NCBI RefSeq assembly: GCF_003326755.1
Contig: NZ_JPWH01000004.1
Location: 1-64,000 of the forward strand
Direction of reading: 5' to 3'
DNA: 64,000 bases
From: Thalassospira profundimaris
Lineage (GTDB): Bacteria > Pseudomonadota > Alphaproteobacteria > Rhodospirillales > Thalassospiraceae
A program made the position numbers and the translations under genes. Below are positions 37,066 through 46,954 of the stretch, one piece after another (positions within the stretch are counted from its first letter, which is position 1; the number at the start of each line of letters is the position of its first letter). A model generated the notes under the pieces. The model was not told where the DNA came from, ran no database searches, and saw only the letters and a program-made list of their open reading frames with translations.

Positions 37066-38382
37066 ATGACAAAACTGGAGCCCACCGGGCATTTTGCCCC
37101 ACAAGGTATGATGGCCGCCCCGGAAACACGGCGACTGTTTTCTGTCCTGGCACAACAGGGCGGTACGGCCCGGTTTGTGGGCGGCTGTGTACGTGATGCC
37201 CTGCTGGCGCGTGACCTGGTGGATGTGGATATCGCCTGTGATCTAAAACCCGAATCCACGATGGCCGCCCTCAAGGATGCGGGTATTCGCGTTATTCCCA
37301 CCGGTTTGCAGCACGGGACGATTACCGCCATCATCAATGATTACAGTTACGAGGTAACGACCCTTCGGGTTGATGTGAAAACCGATGGCCGCCATGCCGA
37401 CATCGCGTTTACCGAAAACTGGCTTCTGGATGCCAAAAGGCGGGATTTTACCTTTAACGCTCTGTATGCCGATATTGATGGCACGCTTTATGATCCGTTT
37501 CATGGCGAGGCGGATTTGCGCATTGGCAAGGTGCGTTTCATTGGTGTGGCAGAAGAGCGCATCGCCGAGGATTATTTGCGCATTTTGCGGTTTTTCCGGT
37601 TTTTTGCCCATTATGGCCGCCCTCCGATTGACCCGATTGGTGCCGAAGCCTGCCGCAAGGGCGTGCCGGGCCTGCATGACATTTCAAGCGAACGCATCCG
37701 CGATGAAATGATCAAATTGCTGCGTGCCAAAAGCCCGGCGGCAACGATTGCCGATATGATCGGTTTTTCGGTGCTGCCACCTATTTTGCCCGAATTGGTG
37801 AATGTTGCACGGCTGCGGATTGTTGAATGGCTTGAAACCTCGGCTCTGCAGGATGCGGCAATTTCGATTGATCCGCTGCGCCGGATGGCGGCCCTGTTCG
37901 TGACGGATAAAAACGGGAATGATGCCATCGCCCATGCCGCGCAATTTGCCCGGTCACTGCGCCTGTCGAATGATGAAATTGAGCGTTTCTCGCTAATGTG
38001 TGTCAGCCATCATCTGATTGACAATGGCATGGATGCGCGGCGGATACGGCGGCATTTATATCATATGGGGGCACCGGCCTTTCGGGATGCGGTTATTATG
38101 GCATGGGCGACGCATACGACCCGGTCGGGGCGTGTCATGTCGGGCGAAAATCGCCGCTGGCAGGATATGCTGGATGTCGCAAATGGTTGGCAACCGTGTG
38201 AATTGCCGGTAAAGGGGCGCGATATTTTGCAGGCAAAGCTGGTGCCCGCCGGGCCGGATGTTGGCGCGCTTTTGCGCCGGGCCGAAGAATACTGGCTGGA
38301 AAATGACATGCAGCCCGACCATGACATGTTGATGGATTATTTGGCGGCACATGTTGCCGGTTCATCCCGGGAGATGAAATGA
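37066..38382 (+). CDS. CCA tRNA nucleotidyltransferase
   Basis: Adds or repairs the 3'-CCA of tRNAs. 438 residues. Class II polymerase-beta head: FVGGCVRDALL at 37-47, metal-binding DVDIACD at 53-59, the RRDFTFNALY motif near 125 and ERIAEDYLRILRFFRFFAHYG. The C-terminal half holds helical body and tail domains. Overlaps the SGNH hydrolase start by 4 bases. Confidence 0.94.
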   Translation: MTKLEPTGHFAPQGMMAAPETRRLFSVLAQQGGTARFVGGCVRDALLARDLVDVDIACDLKPESTMAALKDAGIRVIPTGLQHGTITAIINDYSYEVTTLRVDVKTDGRHADIAFTENWLLDAKRRDFTFNALYADIDGTLYDPFHGEADLRIGKVRFIGVAEERIAEDYLRILRFFRFFAHYGRPPIDPIGAEACRKGVPGLHDISSERIRDEMIKLLRAKSPAATIADMIGFSVLPPILPELVNVARLRIVEWLETSALQDAAISIDPLRRMAALFVTDKNGNDAIAHAAQFARSLRLSNDEIERFSLMCVSHHLIDNGMDARRIRRHLYHMGAPAFRDAVIMAWATHTTRSGRVMSGENRRWQDMLDVANGWQPCELPVKGRDILQAKLVPAGPDVGALLRRAEEYWLENDMQPDHDMLMDYLAAHVAGSSREMK

Positions 38383-39029
38383 CAGATCGGAAGATTGGGC
38401 ATCGTATTTGTTTTTTTGGTGACAGCATTGTTGCCGGTGTTCGCGATGCACAAAAAGGCGGCTGGCCGATGCGGTTGGGGCAACGTTTGCTGATCGATGC
38501 CAGGCTTGATGTCACCATTTATAATCTGGGCATCCGGGCGGAGACCAGTGATGACCTGAAACTGCGCTGGCAGGACGATGCCGAACGCCGTCGCGTTGAG
38601 AATTTCCCGCTGGTGCTGGTTTTTTGTTTTGGCCTGAATGATGCCATGCACGCCCAGGACCGGGGCGAAGAAACCACCATGCGGGTGCCCCATGCCCGTT
38701 CGCTTGCCAACGCGGTCGAAATTATGGCCCAGGCCCGTGATATGGCCCCCACATTGTGGGTTGGCCCGCAGGCGGTGATTGATGGGGGCCGATCCAGCAA
38801 AATTGTCAATGAGCGGCTGGAAGGGGTGAACCAGCTTTTTGCGGAAACGGCCAGAGGAATGGATATTCCCTATCTTGACGGGTTTGAACAGACCCTTCGT
38901 GACGAGATCTGGCAGCGGGCCTTGCGGCGCGGGGATGGCTATCATCCGGACACAGCCGGTTATGACATGCTGGCCGACATGATTTGGCAGTGGCAGGCCT
39001 GGAAAGATGTGTTTGGGATTGGGGAATAA
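38379..39029 (+). CDS. SGNH/GDSL-family hydrolase
   Basis: 216 residues with block I FFGDSIVAG (Ser16), block III LVFCFGLNDAMH and block V GDGYHPDTAGY with the catalytic Asp/His. Such enzymes are esterases, lipases or thioesterases. No signal peptide, so a cytoplasmic substrate is likely. Last gene of the DUF1285 operon, coupled to the CCA-adding enzyme by an ATGA overlap. Confidence 0.88.
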   Translation: MTDRKIGHRICFFGDSIVAGVRDAQKGGWPMRLGQRLLIDARLDVTIYNLGIRAETSDDLKLRWQDDAERRRVENFPLVLVFCFGLNDAMHAQDRGEETTMRVPHARSLANAVEIMAQARDMAPTLWVGPQAVIDGGRSSKIVNERLEGVNQLFAETARGMDIPYLDGFEQTLRDEIWQRALRRGDGYHPDTAGYDMLADMIWQWQAWKDVFGIGE

Positions 39030-39057
39030 CGGATTTTATCCCCCTGCCACAGGGCGG

Positions 39058-39411
39058 TCAGGCGATGATATCAACCCGGCTGCCACGCGGCAGGGTGTTC
39101 AGGGCGGCAATATTGGAAACCGTACCGCCTTTGCTGTAGCCCGATGCAATGCTGTCACTGTCGCTGGCGTCAAGGGTCAGTGCGGTCGGGTTTGTGTCGC
39201 TGTCGCGGGCTTGCCGGGTTTGGCGCGGCTGGTTCTGACCGGCATTTTCGTCGGTAATCAGGCCATTTTGCGCAGCCGGGTTAAGTTTTTCACCGTTTTG
39301 ATCAATGATTTTGTCAAAATCGCCACGCGCGGCCCGTTCTGCAACCGGGGCAACCGGGCGCAGGGCAGCAGGAAGGGCAACATTATAACCGGAACCAATT
39401 TTGGCGATCAT
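39058..39411 (-). CDS. Small hypothetical protein (117 aa)
   Basis: A Gln/Asn/Asp-rich, probably disordered 117-residue protein with no signal peptide or membrane helix. No clear ribosome site is seen. Its end motifs match the 67-residue protein at 16001-16204 (IG-x-GY and VAP[IV]AE at the start, RG-xx-VDI-x-A at the end), which argues that it is a real gene of a small family. It ends 29 bases from the convergent SGNH gene. Function unknown. Confidence 0.5.
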   Translation of the reverse strand: MIAKIGSGYNVALPAALRPVAPVAERAARGDFDKIIDQNGEKLNPAAQNGLITDENAGQNQPRQTRQARDSDTNPTALTLDASDSDSIASGYSKGGTVSNIAALNTLPRGSRVDIIA

Positions 39412-39588
39412 GGGCGTGTGTGACGTATCCGCGCATTACGGGTGAAAATTTCAATCAGAAACGGGCAGTATCATAGCCTGCCTTTTTGCGCAGGAAAGCA
39501 AAATTTTACATCAACCGTGCATGGGGGCCCTGCCTGTGCCGCAATAACGCGATTTTTCGTTAACCACAGGATTTATTGGGCAGAATGT

Positions 39589-41499
39589 TCAATTTTTAAG
39601 GTGGGAAAAGGCATTATCCGGCGGGATGGATGAAAGCTCTTCATCCGTGTCCGGATCGATGTCCGGGAAGGGCGAGTACGAATCGCTTCCTTCATAGATT
39701 CCGGTGGCAAAACGGTCGGCGCTATTTTTGGCCTGTTCTTTGAGTTTTGCCGCTTCGGTTGAAATATGGTCCAGCGTAATGTCGGTACGTTCCGGCGGAA
39801 TGCGTATGAGTGCTGCACTGACCGTCATTAACGGAAAGTGCTTATCAACACCGTCGCGACCCTTGCCTTGCAGAAAACCGTTTTCACGGGTTTTGGGGTC
39901 GTAAAAACTTTTGATTTCTTCGTCGAACATGGCTTGCGCCCGACGCACGGCCTGCACGGCATCTTCAAAATCAATTGACTGCACATAGGCAAAAAAATCA
40001 TCACCGCCAATATGACCAATGAACCAGGCATTCTGGCTGAGCGCCTTGCCCAGAATATCCTTGAACAGCAAAATGGCGCGGTCGCCCTGGCGAAAGCCAT
40101 AGCGGTCGTTAAACGGTTTGAAATTGTCAAAATCAAAATAAACGGCAAATCGGCGGCGGCGGGGATTGGCGAGCGCATTGGCGGCATAGCGGTAAATTGC
40201 ACTATTGCCAGGCAGACGCGTGAGCGGGTTTTCATCGCGCGCATTGAGCGTGTTGCGTTCATTAACGGCACGCAGCAGCGCACGCTGGTCCATCACGCCA
40301 AGGTAGCGTCCGTTCTCCGTCAGAATTAAACCGTCCAGCGTATCGGTGGACACGAACGTTTCCAAAAGCTCGGACAGGCTTGTGCGGATGTCGGCTGAGG
40401 GGCAGCGTCGTAAAAAACGCGAAAGATAGGCCCGATTGGACGGGTTTTGCAGCAATTCACGGCCATATGGTGTGTAGATGAAGGCCTTGAAGTCGGAATC
40501 GCGAATAATGCCAACCGGCTCGCCGCGGCGATTGATCACGGGGACAATGGTTGAATCCGCGTGTTGCTGGAAAAAGTCCAGAATATCGTTTGGCTTTATG
40601 GTTTCGGGAACGGCCTGTGCCTCGATCATGAAAGAACGTAACAATTCACCGTCATGGTCGCTTTGGCGTCGGTTCTGGCTTAAAATTTCGCTCAGGCCGG
40701 GAATAATGTCAGTGCGCTCCGGCAAAATGACTGAGGGACGCGCAATAAAATACCCCTGAACAAAATCGCATCCGACACGGCGACAGGACATGAGCTCTTC
40801 CTGGGTTTCCACACCTTCGGCAACAACCTGTGCGCCAATTAAATGGGCAAAACCGGTAATCTGGGTAACGAACAGTTCCTTTCGCCGGTCCTTGTCCATA
40901 TTTGCGACAAAGAAACGGTCAATTTTGATGATATCGGGCTCGCATTCATAAAGGGCGCGCATCTGGGCAAAACCGCTGCCGTAATCATCAATGGCAACCT
41001 TGAAGCCCTGGGCACGATAACGCAGCAGGATGTCCTGAAAATTCTGGGCATTGGAGATGTCGTGACGTTCGGAAATTTCCAGACACATGGAATCCGGCGA
41101 CAATCCCGCCGCGGTCAGTAGCTCGACCGTCTGGCCCGGGCGGTATTCGTTGGAGCGCACGACACGGCTGTCGAAATTGTAAAACAGTTTTAATTTGTCA
41201 GCGTTCGGTAAACGGGCAAACTTGTTGATGACGATGGCCCGAAACTGCATGTCGATGCTGTGAAGCACACCGGTTTCCCAGGCAATGTCAAAAACATCCT
41301 GAATGGACTCAAATCCGGCGTTTGCCCAGTTGCGCAGCAGGGCCTCATAGCCGAAGACATGTCCGGTATGGCTGTTGATGATGGGCTGAAAGGCAAAGTC
41401 AATCGTTTCAACGATTTTGGACCAGTCACGCGGACCAAGTCGGTGCGCTGGAATGGACATTGGAACGGTTGTTTCATCGGATCTGAGCGTCACGCTCAT
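39589..41499 (-). CDS. EAL-CBS-CBS-GGDEF cyclic-di-GMP protein
   Basis: 636 residues. EAL phosphodiesterase domain first: YEALLR at 51-56, CLEISERHD, AIDDYGSGFA, IIKIDRFF, VVAEGVET and VQGYFIARP, so all catalytic residues appear kept. A pair of CBS domains (about 290-410) follows, then a GGDEF domain with HIGGDDFFAYV near 497, a GGDDF variant of the GGDEF site. The EAL-first, GGDEF-last order differs from common GGDEF-EAL hybrids and fits a known EAL-CBS-GGDEF group. A nucleotide sensed by CBS may tune c-di-GMP breakdown. No membrane segment. Confidence 0.92.
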   Translation of the reverse strand: MSVTLRSDETTVPMSIPAHRLGPRDWSKIVETIDFAFQPIINSHTGHVFGYEALLRNWANAGFESIQDVFDIAWETGVLHSIDMQFRAIVINKFARLPNADKLKLFYNFDSRVVRSNEYRPGQTVELLTAAGLSPDSMCLEISERHDISNAQNFQDILLRYRAQGFKVAIDDYGSGFAQMRALYECEPDIIKIDRFFVANMDKDRRKELFVTQITGFAHLIGAQVVAEGVETQEELMSCRRVGCDFVQGYFIARPSVILPERTDIIPGLSEILSQNRRQSDHDGELLRSFMIEAQAVPETIKPNDILDFFQQHADSTIVPVINRRGEPVGIIRDSDFKAFIYTPYGRELLQNPSNRAYLSRFLRRCPSADIRTSLSELLETFVSTDTLDGLILTENGRYLGVMDQRALLRAVNERNTLNARDENPLTRLPGNSAIYRYAANALANPRRRRFAVYFDFDNFKPFNDRYGFRQGDRAILLFKDILGKALSQNAWFIGHIGGDDFFAYVQSIDFEDAVQAVRRAQAMFDEEIKSFYDPKTRENGFLQGKGRDGVDKHFPLMTVSAALIRIPPERTDITLDHISTEAAKLKEQAKNSADRFATGIYEGSDSYSPFPDIDPDTDEELSSIPPDNAFSHLKN

Positions 41500-41719
41500 T
41501 TACCCTCGCGCATCGGATCGGTGGGCAGCCCTGCATATGGATGCGGCTGGAATACTCATGCTGGTATCGTAAAAATGGTATCAGTCTGATGAAGGTTGCA
41601 TGACGAATATGTGACAACATCAATTAATCGACAAAGTATACAATATATGGTTTCAGGAGCCTATACAATAGTAGTCCGTCTGGGGCCCCTGCTTTTGCAT
41701 AGGAGGCTGCCCGGGCCGG

Positions 41720-42664
41720 TTAGGAACCGTTTTTTTTGTGCGCCAGCGGGTGATGTTCCTGAACCAGACCACGCAGGCGAGACTCGATCACATGGGTGTA
41801 AATCTGGGTTGTGGATATATCGGAATGGCCCAGCATTTGTTGCAGGCTGCGCAAATCGGCACCATTGGCGAGCAAATGGCTGGCAAAGGAATGGCGCAAC
41901 ACATGCGGCGATACCCGCGAGGGCGCAATGCCTGCCTTTGATGCCAGATCCTTGATCATGTTCAAAAACATCTGCCGGGTTAAATGTCCGGTTTTGCCGC
42001 GCGATGGAAACAGATAGGGCGATTTTTCCGGCTGCCCGCCTTTATCAAGCGGGATAAACGCCTCCCGGATGGTGATATATTCCGCCAGCGCCTGTTTGGC
42101 AGGAACAGACAGCGGCACCAGCCGTTCCTTGTTGCCCTTGCCGCGCACCACCAGCATTTGCGGGTCACGGGCAACGGCACTAAACGGCAGTTCGACCAGT
42201 TCGCTAACCCGCATGCCAGTGGCATAAAGCAGTTCCACCATTGCCAGCAGGCGCGTGCCCTTGATGCCTTCCTGACGGTTGGCTGTTTCAATCAGCCGGT
42301 CGATTTCATCGGTGGATAAAAACTTCGGCAGCGCCGTGCCCAGGCGCGGGCTGTCGATATGGGCGGTCGGGTCATCGCCCCGAATGCCGTCACCATAGAT
42401 GAATTTGTGAAACTGGCGCACGGCGGAAAGGCGCCGGGCCTGGGTGCGGGCGGCAAGGCCCGCATGTGCCAGTTCATCAAGATAGCGGCGCACATCATTC
42501 GGGCCAGCCTTGGTCATGTCGGTTTTGGCCGCATGTAGCGATGCCTGGTAATCTTCCAGGTCACGCCGATAGGCATCCAGTGTATGGCGGCTTGCCCCGC
42601 GTTCAGCCGCCATCATTTCCAGAAATTCGGAAACCAGCCGGTCGTCACGCGCGGATGTGCTCAT
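41720..42664 (-). CDS. xerD: Site-specific tyrosine recombinase XerD
   Basis: 314 residues. Resolves chromosome dimers at dif with XerC. Catalytic residues in order: R152 (ATGMRVSEL), K176 (RGKGNKER), H254 and R257 (HVLRHSFASHLL), H280 (LGHSDISTTQ) and Y289 (IYTH). N-terminal SAM-like core-binding domain at 8-95. It ends the minus-strand 45-aa / 669-aa / xerD run. XerC is not in the window; assignment to XerD rather than XerC is by overall resemblance and neighbourhood. Confidence 0.92.
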   Translation of the reverse strand: MSTSARDDRLVSEFLEMMAAERGASRHTLDAYRRDLEDYQASLHAAKTDMTKAGPNDVRRYLDELAHAGLAARTQARRLSAVRQFHKFIYGDGIRGDDPTAHIDSPRLGTALPKFLSTDEIDRLIETANRQEGIKGTRLLAMVELLYATGMRVSELVELPFSAVARDPQMLVVRGKGNKERLVPLSVPAKQALAEYITIREAFIPLDKGGQPEKSPYLFPSRGKTGHLTRQMFLNMIKDLASKAGIAPSRVSPHVLRHSFASHLLANGADLRSLQQMLGHSDISTTQIYTHVIESRLRGLVQEHHPLAHKKNGS

Positions 42665-42688
42665 GATGTGCCTTTGCCGTTGCCCAGG

Positions 42689-44698
42689 TTACAGACCGGA
42701 TTCCAGAATGGTTTCAATGGCAATACGCCTTGCATCGCTTTCAAGGTCGACAGCACGCAAGGCGGCCACCGACTGCCCCAGTGATGTGGCGTTGCGCATA
42801 TCGGGGTCCAGGGTGCCATTGCTGATAATAACCAGGCTGGCCGCCATTGCCCGCTGCCCGGTTGCCGCAGCCTGGATCATTTTATGAATAACGGCCGCAT
42901 TGGGCACTGCATTGGAAACGACATAGGGCTGGGTCAGCAGGCTGTCCCAGAATTTTTCCGGAACTTCGATGCCAAAGGCGGCAAACAGGCTATAGACCAT
43001 TGCAGCGTCATGGCGTGCCTCGTTCTGGTCATTGCGGGCGTTTTGCAGTTCGGCCCATTCATCCATTCGGGCGCGGTGGCGGGCCAGGGCCTGCGATGTG
43101 GCGGGGGCCTGCCCAATGGTGGAATTCGCCCCGCCCAGGCCTGTGGTTGCCCCAGGAGCCTGTTGCGTATTGGGGGTTCCGGTATCTTCCAGCCCGGCAA
43201 GAACAATTGCCGGATAAAGCACAATCAGGCGGCTTTCAATGGAATTGTCATCATTGGCCGATGCCTTTGCCTGTGCCAGCCAGCCACCGGCAAGTTCCAG
43301 GTCGTTGCTGTAAATGGCGGCTGCCAGGGCGTCGGTGGCAAACCAGGCAAAATCGTTATTGATGGGAATATCTTCTAGAAGCGATGCACAAAGGCGGGCG
43401 ATTTGCCCATAATCGCCATTGTTGCGGCCATTGTCATACATATGGGCCAGGATTTCGGCCCGCACGGCCGGAACGTCTGATTTTGCCGCTGCCTGATACA
43501 GTTTGGCATATTCGCGGGCGGGCGAATCCTCGCTGGCATCATCAAGAACATTTGCCAGTTCCGCCGAGGTAAATGTCACCGACATATAGGTGCTGGCAAG
43601 TTCGTCGGTGGTGATAAAGCCGCGCTGTTCGGCAAGGCGGGCTGCCTCCAGCCTGAGCGCGGTTGCCGTATTGGCACTTTTGACAAAGGCGATCAGGGTG
43701 GGGGCATCTGCATTTTGCAATTTGCCCGCGGGCAGGCCCTGCTTGGTCAGTTCCAGCATGGCAACATCAAGCGGACGCAAATTGACCAAAAGGTCGGGCG
43801 ATACATTGCTGCCGGTGCGAATGGCCCTGTTCAGGGCAAAGAAAAGTTTGTCTTTCTCGCCTTCAACTTCGCGGACCAGATCGGTGGTAAAGGTTGCCGA
43901 TGTGTTGTTTTTGGCCCTCAACTGGCAATAGGCTGCCGCCTTGAGCCAAAAGGGCGTATCGAACTGGTTGCCATAGCTTTCGATGGCGGCACAGGCATCA
44001 TCCAGCAGGCCTGTGACCAGAAGGGCATTGACCTGGGCCTCCGCCAGATCTGCCGATAATTTGTCGTGGGCGGAAGCGTTGATCAGCCGGGCAACATCGC
44101 CATAGGCCCCAATCGCCTGCAATTTGGCAACGCGATGGGCCAGAAGGCTGATATTCTTGTGATCATCGGGGGCGGCCGCGATGCTCAGAAGCAGGCGGCG
44201 TTCAAGGTTGCGCATGGCACGGCTGCCCGGATGATCGGGCAGGGCATCGATCAGGCGGGCCGCCATCTCGCGCGAGGTGCCCGTCCACATATCCACGCCA
44301 AGCCCGCCTGAATCGCGATCCAGAATCCCGACAGATTCGGCATCAACCGCATTGAGTTCCAGGGTTTGAACGGCATCGGGATCGGTGGGATAGGCATTGC
44401 CGTTGCTGCCATTTGCATTCGCATTGCCTGCATTCGTTCCCCAGCCAAACACGCCGTTGGGGCCCTGTTGCGGGTATTGCGATCCGGCACCATCCTGGCC
44501 TGTGCTGCCCGGCCCTTGCTGGTTTGCGGCGTTACCACCATTGGCATTTCCATCCGTTGTGGTGGAATTGTCGGTATTGCGGTTTTGCAAAAACAGCGGA
44601 ACGGGGCCTTGCTGGGCCCCGGCGGGGATCACCTGCATCAAGGTGCCCAGCCCGGTGAGGCAGGCAACAAGGCAGGCCCTGGTGGTGCCTGAACGCAT
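42689..44698 (-). CDS. Exported helical-repeat protein of unknown function (669 aa)
   Basis: Starts with a signal peptide (ACLVACLTGLGTLMQVIPAGA) and then a ~75-residue Asn/Gly/Gln-rich low-complexity linker. The rest is Ala/Leu-rich and helical, looking like a TPR/Sel1-type solenoid (repeats such as LLVTGLLDDACAAIESYGNQF). I do not recognise a named family, but its place between xerD and aroK is a conserved alphaproteobacterial arrangement. Its start lies one base after the stop of a 45-residue membrane protein, so the two are coupled. A periplasmic scaffold role is only a guess. Confidence 0.75.
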   Translation of the reverse strand: MRSGTTRACLVACLTGLGTLMQVIPAGAQQGPVPLFLQNRNTDNSTTTDGNANGGNAANQQGPGSTGQDGAGSQYPQQGPNGVFGWGTNAGNANANGSNGNAYPTDPDAVQTLELNAVDAESVGILDRDSGGLGVDMWTGTSREMAARLIDALPDHPGSRAMRNLERRLLLSIAAAPDDHKNISLLAHRVAKLQAIGAYGDVARLINASAHDKLSADLAEAQVNALLVTGLLDDACAAIESYGNQFDTPFWLKAAAYCQLRAKNNTSATFTTDLVREVEGEKDKLFFALNRAIRTGSNVSPDLLVNLRPLDVAMLELTKQGLPAGKLQNADAPTLIAFVKSANTATALRLEAARLAEQRGFITTDELASTYMSVTFTSAELANVLDDASEDSPAREYAKLYQAAAKSDVPAVRAEILAHMYDNGRNNGDYGQIARLCASLLEDIPINNDFAWFATDALAAAIYSNDLELAGGWLAQAKASANDDNSIESRLIVLYPAIVLAGLEDTGTPNTQQAPGATTGLGGANSTIGQAPATSQALARHRARMDEWAELQNARNDQNEARHDAAMVYSLFAAFGIEVPEKFWDSLLTQPYVVSNAVPNAAVIHKMIQAAATGQRAMAASLVIISNGTLDPDMRNATSLGQSVAALRAVDLESDARRIAIETILESGL

Positions 44699-44699
44699 T

Positions 44700-44837
44700 T
44701 TAATTGAACCTCGAATCAGGGATGGGTTGTTCGATTTGCGATGTTGGTGCCGGTATGTCCCAGGTCACAAGGAAAATGGCGCCGCCCGCAATGACCGCAA
44801 TAATCAGAAACAGAATGATCCGGGATAGAATTTTCAT
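44700..44837 (-). CDS. 45-residue single-pass membrane protein
   Basis: A short gene read directly from the minus strand: [10 protein letters not shown], a hydrophobic helix through [11 protein letters not shown], then a polar tail ending DSRFN. It has one membrane helix (about 5-25) with the tail probably on the periplasmic side. A weak GAGAG ribosome site precedes the ATG. The stop (TAA) and the next ATG form TAAAATG, so it is translationally coupled to the 669-residue exported protein. The TWDIPAP motif after the helix looks familiar from small proteins at this locus in other Rhodospirillales, from memory only. Confidence 0.72.
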   Translation of the reverse strand: MKILSRIILFLIIAVIAGGAIFLVTWDIPAPTSQIEQPIPDSRFN

Positions 44838-45092
44838 GGGCTCTCAAGCTTTGGTTTGGGTGTTCTGACCGAGAAATCAGCCACTTTGATAAAATCTGCT
44901 TACATCCTAATTCGGCAGGACCAAATCAGTCTAGGGTGCAGAACGTTAATAATTGTATGTCATTTTTACGGCCAGAATGATGTTCAACACACTGTTTGCA
45001 AATTCGCCGTGCGGTTTGCTTGCGTTCCGCGCAACCGTGCCCTAAAGAATTGTGTAACAGTGTCAATTTGTATCAGGCGGTCACGGGACCGT

Positions 45093-45728
45093 ATGAACAT
45101 GATAAAACAGGAATGCAAACCGGTCATGGATATTAAAAATGACGAGTCGGGTTTGCACACGGATATTGCCGCACACATCACTGCCGGTTTGAACAACCGG
45201 TCGCTGGTTTTTGTCGGCCTGATGGGGGCGGGTAAAAGCTGCATCGGGCGTATGGTTGCCAAAACGCTGGATTTGCCCTTCATCGATGCCGATCGCGAAA
45301 TCGAGGAAGCGGCTGGCTGCTCGATTGCCGATATTTTCCGGCTGTATGGCGAAGACGCCTTTCGTGATGGCGAAGAACGCGTGATCGCGCGCCTGCTGGA
45401 AGGCGAGCAGGTTGTTCTGGCAACCGGTGGTGGTGCCTTTATCCGTGAACAGACCCGCAAACTGATTTTGGAAAAAGGTGTGTCCGTCTGGCTGCGTGCC
45501 GATCTTGACGTGCTGGTACATCGCACCGCCGGGCGCCCGCATCGCCCCTTGCTCAATAGTGGCAATCCGCGCCAGATTCTGGCCGATCTGATTGAGGCAC
45601 GATACCCGGTTTATGCCGGAGCGGATGTGACATTTGATTGCGGCGATGCCTCCAAGGAAGACACCCGCGACGGGGTGCTGGCCGCGCTGGCAAATGCCTT
45701 TGACGAAAATGGAAAGTTGAAATCTTGA
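45093..45728 (+). CDS. aroK: Shikimate kinase AroK
   Basis: Phosphorylates shikimate at O3 in aromatic amino-acid synthesis. P-loop GLMGAGKS at 42-49, shikimate-binding DADREIEE, the GGG motif LATGGGAFI and the lid arginines in AGRPHRPLL. The start is unclear: ATG at 45093 follows GGGA, ATG at 45126 follows CAGGA at a longer distance. The extra N-terminal ~35 residues are common in alphaproteobacteria. Overlaps aroB (TTGA). Confidence 0.93.
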   Translation: MNMIKQECKPVMDIKNDESGLHTDIAAHITAGLNNRSLVFVGLMGAGKSCIGRMVAKTLDLPFIDADREIEEAAGCSIADIFRLYGEDAFRDGEERVIARLLEGEQVVLATGGGAFIREQTRKLILEKGVSVWLRADLDVLVHRTAGRPHRPLLNSGNPRQILADLIEARYPVYAGADVTFDCGDASKEDTRDGVLAALANAFDENGKLKS

Positions 45729-46843
45729 CCCGTGCAGAAACACTTCGTGTCGAACTTGATGATCGCAGCTACGATATTGTGATTGGCAGTGGGCTTTTGC
45801 CCGATACCGGCAAATATGTTGCGCCTTTTGCCCGTGCTGCCGGTGTTGTCATCCTGACGGACAGCAACGTTGAAAAACTGCATTTGCTGACGGTCGAGGC
45901 CTCGCTGGAGGCGGCGGGTATTCCCCATCGCAGCGTTGTCGTTCCGGCGGGCGAGGCCTCCAAAAGTTTTGCCAGCTTTGAAAGCGTGGTTGAACAGATT
46001 CTGGCCTTTGGCATTGAACGTTCCACCCTGATCATTGCCCTGGGCGGTGGCGTGATTGGCGATCTGGGCGGCTATGTTGCCGCGTCGCTTCTGCGCGGGC
46101 TGGATTTCGTGCAAATTCCGACCACCCTGCTTTCCCAGGTCGATAGTTCGGTGGGCGGTAAAACCGGTATCAATTCCAAATCGGGTAAAAACCTGGTCGG
46201 GGCGTTTCATCAGCCACGCCTGGTTCTGGCCGATACGGCGGTGCTTGATACCCTGCCGAAACGCGAAATGCTGGCGGGCTATGCCGAAGTTGCCAAATAC
46301 GGCCTGATTGACGAGCCGGACTTTTTTGACTGGCTGGAAAACAATGCCGAGGCGGTTATTGCCCGCGACGGCGCGGAACGCAAACACGCCGTGTATCGTA
46401 GTTGTGCGGCCAAGGCGCGGGTTGTTTCGCAGGATGAACGCGAGAGCGGCAAGCGTGCCCTGCTTAATCTCGGGCATACTTTTGGTCACGCGTTTGAGGC
46501 CGAGCTTGGTTATGACGGGCGGCTTTTGCATGGTGAGGCGGTGGCGATCGGCATGGTGATTGCCCATGATGTATGTGCGGCAATGGGCATGGCCCCGGCA
46601 CAGGATACAACCCGTCTGATGAACCATTTGCAGGCGGTGGGCCTGCCGGTGCGGGCATCACAGGTTTCGGGGGTGCACTGGGATATAGACCGGCTGATCG
46701 GCCATATGTCGCATGATAAGAAAGTACGTGACGGGCAGATCACCTTTGTCATGACACGTGGCATCGGCAAGGCATTTACGTCACGCGAAATGGATGTGGG
46801 CAAAATGCGCGCGGCCATTTCCCGGTCCTGCCGGGCGGATTAA
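45725..46843 (+). CDS. aroB: 3-dehydroquinate synthase AroB
   Basis: Makes 3-dehydroquinate from DAHP, using NAD and a divalent metal. 372 residues starting at a TTG (45725) that overlaps the aroK stop. NAD-binding [25 protein letters not shown], metal-binding glutamate in [11 protein letters not shown] and the histidines in [11 protein letters not shown] and LHGEAVAIG are present. The aroK-aroB pair is the usual shikimate operon. Confidence 0.96.
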   Translation: MTRAETLRVELDDRSYDIVIGSGLLPDTGKYVAPFARAAGVVILTDSNVEKLHLLTVEASLEAAGIPHRSVVVPAGEASKSFASFESVVEQILAFGIERSTLIIALGGGVIGDLGGYVAASLLRGLDFVQIPTTLLSQVDSSVGGKTGINSKSGKNLVGAFHQPRLVLADTAVLDTLPKREMLAGYAEVAKYGLIDEPDFFDWLENNAEAVIARDGAERKHAVYRSCAAKARVVSQDERESGKRALLNLGHTFGHAFEAELGYDGRLLHGEAVAIGMVIAHDVCAAMGMAPAQDTTRLMNHLQAVGLPVRASQVSGVHWDIDRLIGHMSHDKKVRDGQITFVMTRGIGKAFTSREMDVGKMRAAISRSCRAD

Positions 46844-46954
46844 GCGGGTAATTAGGCGGCGGCCTGCCGGTCTGGCGGGCCGTGGCAAACGTTAACAACC
46901 AAGATATTTGAACCTGTTGGGCGAAAAACGCCGTTCTGAGGACGAGGGGACCCT

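Noticed and set aside
41713-41737. CGGTT...AACCG hairpin with eight T at the end of xerD
   Set aside because: The stem is only five bases and the T-run is on the plus strand, where no gene ends, so it is not a convincing terminator.
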